The notes under the pieces are model-generated. The model was given only the letters and a program-made list of their open reading frames with translations, had not been told where the DNA came from and did not search any database. This document shows positions 59,047 to 64,000 of a stretch of 64,000 bases of DNA, piece by piece. The stretch covers positions 62,001 to 126,000 of the forward strand of contig DAHUZK010000040.1 of NCBI GenBank assembly GCA_027306605.1, in the 5' to 3' direction. The position numbers and the translations under genes are program-made. Position 1 is the stretch's first letter. The number at the start of each line of letters is the position of its first letter. The stretch comes from Acidimicrobiaceae bacterium (GTDB lineage Bacteria > Actinomycetota > Acidimicrobiia > Acidimicrobiales > RAAP-2).

Positions 59047-60515
59047 CCGACCGGAGCGACAGCGAACGGGACGCCGAGTGGGAGATGGTCGTCGGTCTCG
59101 AGGTCCACTGCGAGCTGGCCACGGCGACGAAGCTCTTCTGTGGTTGCCGCAACGCGTTCGGCGACGAGCCCAACGTCAACATCTGTCCGGTGTGCCTGGG
59201 CCTGCCGGGGGCGCTCCCGGTCCTCAACGAGCAGGCGGTCGAGCTCGCCATGCGCATCGGTGCCGCACTGCACTGCGAGATCCGTCCCTCGGTCTTCGCC
59301 CGGAAGAACTACTTCTACCCGGACCAGGCCAAGGACTACCAGATCAGCCAGTACGACCTGCCGCTCAACGCCGACGGTTGGCTCGAGCTCCCGGACGGCA
59401 CCCGCATCGGCGTGACGCGGGCCCACATGGAAGAGGACACGGGCAAGCTCAGCCATGTCGGGGCGAGCGGGCGGATCAACGCGGCGGAACACGCACTGGT
59501 CGACTACAACCGCTCCGGCGTGCCCCTGGTCGAGATCGTGAGCGAACCCGACATGCGCTCGGCGGCCCAGGCCCGGGCCTATGCCTCCGAGCTACGAGGG
59601 ATCCTGGTCGCCACCGGCGCCTCGGACGGGCGGATGGAGGAGGGCTCCATGCGGGTCGACGCCAACGTCTCGGTACGGCCCGCGGGCAGCGACCGCTTCG
59701 GCACGCGTTGCGAGGTCAAGAACCTGAACTCGCTGCGCTCGCTGGGCCGGGCCATCGAGTTCGAGGCGGCCCGCCAGATCGGCGTGATCGAGGGTGGCGG
59801 CACCGTCGAGCAGCAGACGCGCCACTGGGACGAGTCCGCAGGGCGGACGGAGCCCCTGCGCTCGAAGGAAGAGGCCAACGACTACCGCTACTTCCCCGAG
59901 CCCGACCTGGTGCCGCTGGCGCCGGACCCGGCGTGGCAGGAACGCGTGCACGCGGGGCTGGGACCGATGCCGGCCGATCGCCGCGCCGCCCTGAGCGAGG
60001 CGCTGGGCGGGTCACCGAGCACCGCCGAGACCGATCAGATCCGGGCGGTGGTCGATCTCGGCCTCGACGGGCTGATCGCGGCGGCGGTTGACGCCGGCGC
60101 ACCGGTGGCGCTCGCCCTGGCCCGGGCGGCCAACGAGGTGGCGGCGGGCGGCGAGGCCGCCCTCGACCTCGATCCGGCCGCGTTCTCCGAGCTGCTGGCT
60201 CTCGAGGCGGGTGGCCGGCTCTCGGCGACGCAGTCGAAGGCGGTCCTGGGCGCGCTGCTCGAGCGCGGCGGGGGGGATCCGGCCGCGCTGGCCGCGGAGA
60301 TGGGGTTCGAGGCGCTCGGGGCGGACACCCTCGGTGCCGTGCTCGACCAGGTCATCGGCGAGAACGCCGACGCCTGGGCCCGCTTCGTCGACGGTGACGA
60401 CAAGGTCCAGGGCTTCTTCACGGGCCAGGTGATGAAGGCCACCTCGGGCAAGGCCAACGGCAGGGAAGTGGCGGCGGAGCTGCACCGGCGCCGCCAGGCC
60501 GCGTCCGCGACCTGA
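59043..60515 (+). CDS. gatB: Asp/Glu-tRNA amidotransferase subunit B
   Basis: A 490-residue kinase/transamidase subunit that phosphorylates the tRNA-bound carboxylate. [110 protein letters not shown] and [13 protein letters not shown] are the conserved blocks. The C-terminal YqeY-like tail domain ends [29 protein letters not shown]. The zinc Cys (CGC, CPVC) are kept. The GTG overlaps the gatA stop. Confidence 0.97.
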   Translation: MTDRSDSERDAEWEMVVGLEVHCELATATKLFCGCRNAFGDEPNVNICPVCLGLPGALPVLNEQAVELAMRIGAALHCEIRPSVFARKNYFYPDQAKDYQISQYDLPLNADGWLELPDGTRIGVTRAHMEEDTGKLSHVGASGRINAAEHALVDYNRSGVPLVEIVSEPDMRSAAQARAYASELRGILVATGASDGRMEEGSMRVDANVSVRPAGSDRFGTRCEVKNLNSLRSLGRAIEFEAARQIGVIEGGGTVEQQTRHWDESAGRTEPLRSKEEANDYRYFPEPDLVPLAPDPAWQERVHAGLGPMPADRRAALSEALGGSPSTAETDQIRAVVDLGLDGLIAAAVDAGAPVALALARAANEVAAGGEAALDLDPAAFSELLALEAGGRLSATQSKAVLGALLERGGGDPAALAAEMGFEALGADTLGAVLDQVIGENADAWARFVDGDDKVQGFFTGQVMKATSGKANGREVAAELHRRRQAASAT

Positions 60516-60586
60516 GGGGCTCGGGCACATCGCCAACGGTGCCGGCCACGAAGTGCGTCGCGCCCGTGGTGACGGTCTTCCCCGCC

Positions 60587-60650
60587 ACGACGCACACCCG
60601 TGACGACGCACACCCGTGACGACGCACGACCGTGACGACGCACGCTCCCC
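60587..60650 (+). repeat. Four 16-bp tandem repeats
   Basis: ACGACGCACACCCGTG twice, then ACGACGCACGACCGTG, then a half-diverged copy. Confidence 0.8.
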
Positions 60651-60728
60651 GGCAACCTGATCCGCACCGATCTGCGCGAGAAGGCCGAAGGGGTCGGTCG
60701 CACTTGCCGCCCGGGTCGAGCACCCCGC

Positions 60729-60734
60729 TAGCTT
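60729..60734 (+). promoter_or_regulatory. -10 box TAGCTT, leaderless start of the ilvD gene
   Basis: TAGCTT, 7 nt before the GTG at 60742. Confidence 0.5.
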
Positions 60735-60741
60735 TGGTCTC

Positions 60742-62544
60742 GTGAGCAGCAGATCGGGTTCCTCTGAATCATCGCCTGAATCATCGGCCACCTTCGTGTC
60801 ACTCAATCCCGGGCGCGACGTCCAGCGCGTCGGCACGGCGAACTTCCTGGGCGAGGACGTCCGCAAGATCCACGATCCGGTCTGGGCCGTCGTCGGGAAC
60901 CTCGGCGACAGCCAGTGCTACCTGGGCGTCCCCGAGAAGGTGCAGGCCGTCCAGGCCGCCGTGTCCCGCCGCATCGCCGCCGAGGACCTCGCGGTGCGGC
61001 TGATCCCACCGGCGTACACGCTCGGAGTGTCCGACGGCCAGCTCAACGGCACGCCCGAGATGCGCTTCTCCTTGGTCGGCCGTGAGCTGGTGCACGACGT
61101 GGCCGACGTCCACCTGGCGGCCAACCGCGTGGCCGCACTGATCGCCGTCGTCGCCTGCGACAAGCCGCCGGTCGGTACCGTGGCCGCCGTCCTCGAGAAC
61201 GACGTTCCCGCGGTCATCATCTCGGACGGACCCATCCGCCCCGGGACCGATCCGCAGAGCGGTGCCCGCATCGACCTCGTGTCGGCCTTCCAGGTGGCGG
61301 ACCAGGACGACGAGGTTCGGGCCCGTTACGCACTCAACGCCTGCCCCGGTCAGGGCAGCTGCGGGGGCATGTTCACCTACAACACGATGCAGACCTTCAT
61401 CGCCGTGCTGGGCCTGGAGCCGTTGCACATGGTCTCCCCGCCCTCGGACGACCCCCGCCGCCTGCACGAGTTCCCCGACCAGGCGGTCGACTGCCTCACC
61501 ACCATGACGGGCCGCGGCATCCGGCCCCGTGACATCGTCACCCCGGCGTCGCTGCGCAACGCCCTCACCGTTGCCGCCGCCATGGGCGGCTCGACCAACG
61601 TGCTGTTGCACAGCGTCGAGATCGCGCGCGCCGCCGGAATCGACCTCTGGGGGGAGGTGCTCGGTCAGGACGACTTCAACCGGCTGGCGCGACGCCTGCC
61701 GGTGCTGGTCAACATGCGGCCCTTCGGTGACTACTCCATGGTCGACGTGGACGCCAAGGGGGGCCTGCAGGTCATCGTGCGGGAGCTGCTCGAGGCCGGC
61801 TTCCTCGACGGCAGTCCGGTGACCTGCACCGGCGAGACCCTGGCCGAGCAGGTGCGCCGCCTCGACCCACCCTCACCGGACCAGGACGTGATCTTCGCTG
61901 TCGACAAGCCCTTCAAGGAGACGGGCGGTCTCCGCCTGCTGCGCGGCAACCTGGCGCCGGAGGGGGGTGCGATCCTCAAGGTGGCAGGGGTCGAGGGCGG
62001 CGTCAGGGACGGCATCTTCACGGGCCGTGCCCGCGTCTTCAACGGCGAGCGCTCCCTCGTCGAAGCGCTCGACCGCCACCCCGAGCGCTTCGAGGACAAC
62101 GACATGGTGGTCATCCGCTACGAGGGCCCGCGCGGGGCGCCGGGAATGCCCGAGCTGCTCGATCCCACCTCGCGCATCACGTCGCTCTGCCGCCAGCGGG
62201 GGATCACCATCGCCCTCATGACCGACGCCCGATTCTCCGGGGGGTCCGTGGGCCTCGTCATCGGCCACGTGGCGCCCGAGGCGCTGCTCGGGGGGCCCAT
62301 CGCCCTGGTGGAGGACGGCGACACCATCGTGGTCGACCTCAATGCCGACCGCCTGGACTGCGCCGAGCTCGACGATGCGGGGGTCGCACGTCGGCGCGCC
62401 GCTGCCTGGCGGGCTGCGGCAGAGGACAGCGGCGGCCTGCACCCCGACGCGGGGCCCGTGACCGACCGCGTGCTGGCGCGCATGCGGGCCACGGCGCTGC
62501 CCGCCCTCCTCGGGGCCGGCATGGCCACCCCGCCACCGGGCTGA
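60742..62544 (+). CDS. ilvD: IlvD/Edd-family dehydratase, probable dihydroxy-acid dehydratase
   Basis: A 600-residue member of the IlvD/Edd family. Three Cys sit where the Fe-S ligands belong: Cys59 in GNLGDSQCYLGVP (normally NxCNxH), Cys139 in ACDKPPVGTVAA and Cys207 in CPGQGSCGGMFTYNTMQ. GVSDGQLNGTPEMRFSLVGRELV, AAMGGSTNVLLHSVEIAR, GGAILKVAGVEG and MTDARFSGGSVGLVIGHVAPEA are recognisable. The first ligand block and the last domain depart from ordinary DHADs, so a sugar-acid dehydratase is an alternative. Position next to the ilvB attenuator supports valine/isoleucine synthesis: 2,3-dihydroxy-isovalerate to 2-ketoisovalerate. Confidence 0.8.
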   Translation: MSSRSGSSESSPESSATFVSLNPGRDVQRVGTANFLGEDVRKIHDPVWAVVGNLGDSQCYLGVPEKVQAVQAAVSRRIAAEDLAVRLIPPAYTLGVSDGQLNGTPEMRFSLVGRELVHDVADVHLAANRVAALIAVVACDKPPVGTVAAVLENDVPAVIISDGPIRPGTDPQSGARIDLVSAFQVADQDDEVRARYALNACPGQGSCGGMFTYNTMQTFIAVLGLEPLHMVSPPSDDPRRLHEFPDQAVDCLTTMTGRGIRPRDIVTPASLRNALTVAAAMGGSTNVLLHSVEIARAAGIDLWGEVLGQDDFNRLARRLPVLVNMRPFGDYSMVDVDAKGGLQVIVRELLEAGFLDGSPVTCTGETLAEQVRRLDPPSPDQDVIFAVDKPFKETGGLRLLRGNLAPEGGAILKVAGVEGGVRDGIFTGRARVFNGERSLVEALDRHPERFEDNDMVVIRYEGPRGAPGMPELLDPTSRITSLCRQRGITIALMTDARFSGGSVGLVIGHVAPEALLGGPIALVEDGDTIVVDLNADRLDCAELDDAGVARRRAAAWRAAAEDSGGLHPDAGPVTDRVLARMRATALPALLGAGMATPPPG

Positions 62545-62606
62545 CCCGCGCCCGCCGCCGCCGCACGCCCGGTTGTGCCTGGGTTGTCGAGCCGGAGCGG
62601 CCGGGG

Positions 62607-62635
62607 TTGTCGTCGGCCTCCGCCCGTGCCACAAT
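62607..62635 (+). promoter_or_regulatory. ilvB promoter: -35 TTGTCG, 17-bp spacer, -10 CACAAT
   Basis: TTGTCG at 62607-62612 and CACAAT at 62630-62635, 9 nt before the leader-peptide ATG. The transcript would start at or just before that ATG. Confidence 0.6.
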
Positions 62636-62644
62636 GGACGCCTC

Positions 62645-62692
62645 ATGCAGACGCACGCCATCCGCCCCGAGATCCTGGTACTCGTCACGTAG
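62645..62692 (+). CDS. ilvB leader peptide, 15 residues
   Basis: MQTHAIRPEILVLVT: six of the last ten residues are Ile, Leu or Val, including the run ILVLV just before the stop, as expected of a branched-chain attenuation peptide. Ribosome stalling on these codons when charged tRNAs are scarce would stop the terminator at 62726 from forming. The stop TAG touches the first arm of the GGCGCGCG/CGCGCGCC hairpin. Confidence 0.75.
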   Translation: MQTHAIRPEILVLVT

Positions 62693-62721
62693 GCGCGCGC
62701 CCACATCGCACACCGCGCGCC
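62692..62721 (+). promoter_or_regulatory. Pause/switch hairpin of the ilvB attenuator
   Basis: GGCGCGCG (62692-62699) pairs with CGCGCGCC (62714-62721), starting inside the leader-peptide stop codon and ending 4 nt before the terminator stem, as a 1:2-type hairpin should. Confidence 0.55.
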
Positions 62722-62725
62722 GACC

Positions 62726-62751
62726 GACCTCCCGAATCCGGGAGGTCTTTT
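62726..62751 (+). terminator. Intrinsic terminator (attenuator) before ilvB
   Basis: GACCTCCCG and CGGGAGGTC form a perfect 9-bp stem with loop AATC, followed by TTTT. It is the only classical T-tailed terminator seen in the window, placed 76 nt before ilvB. Confidence 0.85.
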
Positions 62752-62827
62752 CAATTTCCGGACCGATTCCCATGCACATCGCCAAGATCCGAGACACGCC
62801 CGAACGAGTGGAACAAGGGGAAACACC

Positions 62828-64000
62828 ATGAAGCTGACAGGAGCCCAGGCCCTCATCAAGAGCCTCGAGATGCAGGGGGTCGACGTGATGTTCGGCCTGC
62901 CCGGCGGCGCCATCCTGCCGGTCTACGACCCGATCATCGACTCCTCCATCCGCCACATCCTGGTGCGTCACGAGCAGGGTGCGGGGCACATGGCCGAGGG
63001 CTACGCCATGGCGACGGGACGGCCCGGCGTCGCCATGGTCACCAGCGGTCCCGGGGCGACCAACATCGTGACGCCGCTGGCCAACGCCTACATGGACTCG
63101 ACGCCGCTCATCGTCGTGTCGGGCCAGGTGGCCACCCCGTCCATCGGGACCGACGCCTTCCAGGAGTGCGACATCACGGGTGTCACGATGGGCATCACCA
63201 AGCACAACTGGCTGATCAAGGACGTCGCTGACATCCCGCGGGTGGTCGCCGCCGCCTTCCACGTGGCCACCACGGGACGGCCGGGTCCGGTGCTCGTCGA
63301 CTTGCCCAAGGACATCTCGAACCAGCCCATGGAGTGGTACTGGCCCGAGACGATCGACGATCTCGACCTTCCCGGGTACCACCCGGTGACGCTGGGCGAT
63401 CCGGTGCTCGTCGGGCAGGCGGCGGAGCTCATCGCCTCGGCGCACCGGCCCGTCCTCTACGTGGGCGGCGGCGTGCTCAAGGCCAGGGCGGCCGAGGCGT
63501 TGCGGGCCCTGGCCGACCGCACCGGGATCCCGGTCGTGACCACGCTCATGGCGCGCGGTGCGTTCCCCGACTCGCACCCGCAGGCCCTCGGGATGCCGGG
63601 CATGCACGGGCACTACACCGCGGTGACGGCCATGCAGCGCAGCGACCTGCTCATCAACCTCGGCGCCCGCTTCGACGACCGGGTGACCGGCAACGTGAGA
63701 ACGTTCGCGCCCGAGGCCAAGGTGATCCACGTCGACATCGATCCCGCCGAGCTCGGCAAGGTGCGGATGCCCGACGTCGGGATCGCCGGCGACTGCCGCC
63801 AGGTCATCGAGGAGCTGCTCCTCGCCATGGACGCCCACGGCGACGCGCCGGTGGTGCAGGACCTCGAGCCGTGGTGGCACCAGATCCGCCAGTGGCAGGA
63901 GAGGTTCCCGCTGCACTACTCCGACGACGACGGGAGGGCGATCAAGCCGCAGAGCGTCGTCGAGCAGCTCCGTGACGCCGCGCCTCCCGACACGATCGTC
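62828..64000 (+). CDS. ilvB: Acetolactate synthase large subunit (runs off the window)
   Basis: The first 391 codons of the ThDP-dependent enzyme that makes 2-acetolactate or 2-aceto-2-hydroxybutyrate, the first step in valine, leucine and isoleucine synthesis. [36 protein letters not shown], catalytic Glu49 in [68 protein letters not shown] and the FAD-binding domain [22 protein letters not shown]...[10 protein letters not shown] are standard. The ATG at 62828 follows an AAGGGGAAA site. The C-terminal ThDP domain and probably ilvN and ilvC lie beyond the edge. Controlled by the attenuator upstream. Confidence 0.97.
   Translation, partial: MKLTGAQALIKSLEMQGVDVMFGLPGGAILPVYDPIIDSSIRHILVRHEQGAGHMAEGYAMATGRPGVAMVTSGPGATNIVTPLANAYMDSTPLIVVSGQVATPSIGTDAFQECDITGVTMGITKHNWLIKDVADIPRVVAAAFHVATTGRPGPVLVDLPKDISNQPMEWYWPETIDDLDLPGYHPVTLGDPVLVGQAAELIASAHRPVLYVGGGVLKARAAEALRALADRTGIPVVTTLMARGAFPDSHPQALGMPGMHGHYTAVTAMQRSDLLINLGARFDDRVTGNVRTFAPEAKVIHVDIDPAELGKVRMPDVGIAGDCRQVIEELLLAMDAHGDAPVVQDLEPWWHQIRQWQERFPLHYSDDDGRAIKPQSVVEQLRDAAPPDTIV

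Larger units (their letters stand above)
60516..60741. other. Gene-free spacer between gatB and ilvD
   Basis: It contains an 8-bp inverted repeat (GTGCGTCG at 60553-60560 with CGACGCAC at 60588-60595), four 16-bp tandem repeats and the ilvD -10 box. I see no credible coding frame. Confidence 0.6.

Overview
The window is a very GC-rich actinobacterial chromosome segment. Three things point to the class Acidimicrobiia (inferred from family knowledge, not proven): secreted proteins with a 42-residue repeat ([16 protein letters not shown]), abundant F420-type luciferase-like oxidoreductases and acyl-CoA enzymes, and a long eukaryote-like isoleucyl-tRNA synthetase. I see no mobile element, CRISPR array, rRNA or tRNA. 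Genes are densely packed, many with ATGA/GTGA overlaps. Many first genes of transcription units have a TAnnnT -10 hexamer only 6-8 nt before the start codon, which suggests leaderless mRNAs.

Layout. 1-322: end of alanine dehydrogenase. 330-10775: acyl-CoA metabolism in two blocks (KAS-III/OB-fold fusion plus thiolase on the minus strand; two acyl-CoA dehydrogenases, a CoA-transferase and two hot-dog dehydratases on the plus strand). Between them lie two class III nucleotide cyclase genes and a ribbon-helix-helix protein. Both blocks carry the same TCTGACG-n3-CGTCAGA palindrome at their promoters, so a common repressor is likely. 10875-15454: secreted repeat protein, LLM oxidoreductase, methyltransferase, signal peptidase I, HAD hydrolase. 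15455-21248: acyl-CoA synthetase and FMN alpha-hydroxy-acid oxidase (minus), facing an LLM/SnoaL/DUF35/thiolase operon (plus). 21249-25117: Ca/Na exchanger behind a structured, riboswitch-like leader, a nucleotidyltransferase/XRE pair resembling toxin-antitoxin modules, and a CPA1 antiporter.

25136-32325: HAD phosphatases, quinone oxidoreductase, glutathione peroxidase, a short MTHFR and ileS. 32473-36517: secreted kelch protein sharing the 42-residue repeat, a STAS protein opposite an orphan LuxR response regulator with a perfect 22-bp palindrome between them, and a MarR/YceI pair with an inverted repeat across the promoter. 36615-45415: glutamine-synthetase-like ligase, class-C26 gamma-glutamyl hydrolase, SDR and, further on, succinate-semialdehyde dehydrogenase (a plausible polyamine/GABA route), plus a secreted propeller protein and a sirtuin divergent from an acyl-CoA synthetase. 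45412-52146: cysteine desulfurase, mnmA, ligA and a PASTA Ser/Thr kinase. 52151-56353: small CxxC protein, DHA2 exporter, sulfotransferase, APH-like kinase, SCP2 protein. 56487-60515: esterase and gatCAB. 60742-64000: a divergent ilvD and ilvB, the latter preceded by a classic attenuator (15-codon branched-chain-rich leader peptide and an intrinsic terminator).

Start codons were chosen using -10 spacing, RBS and family alignment; many start at GTG. Functional calls rest on motif recognition by eye, without database searches.
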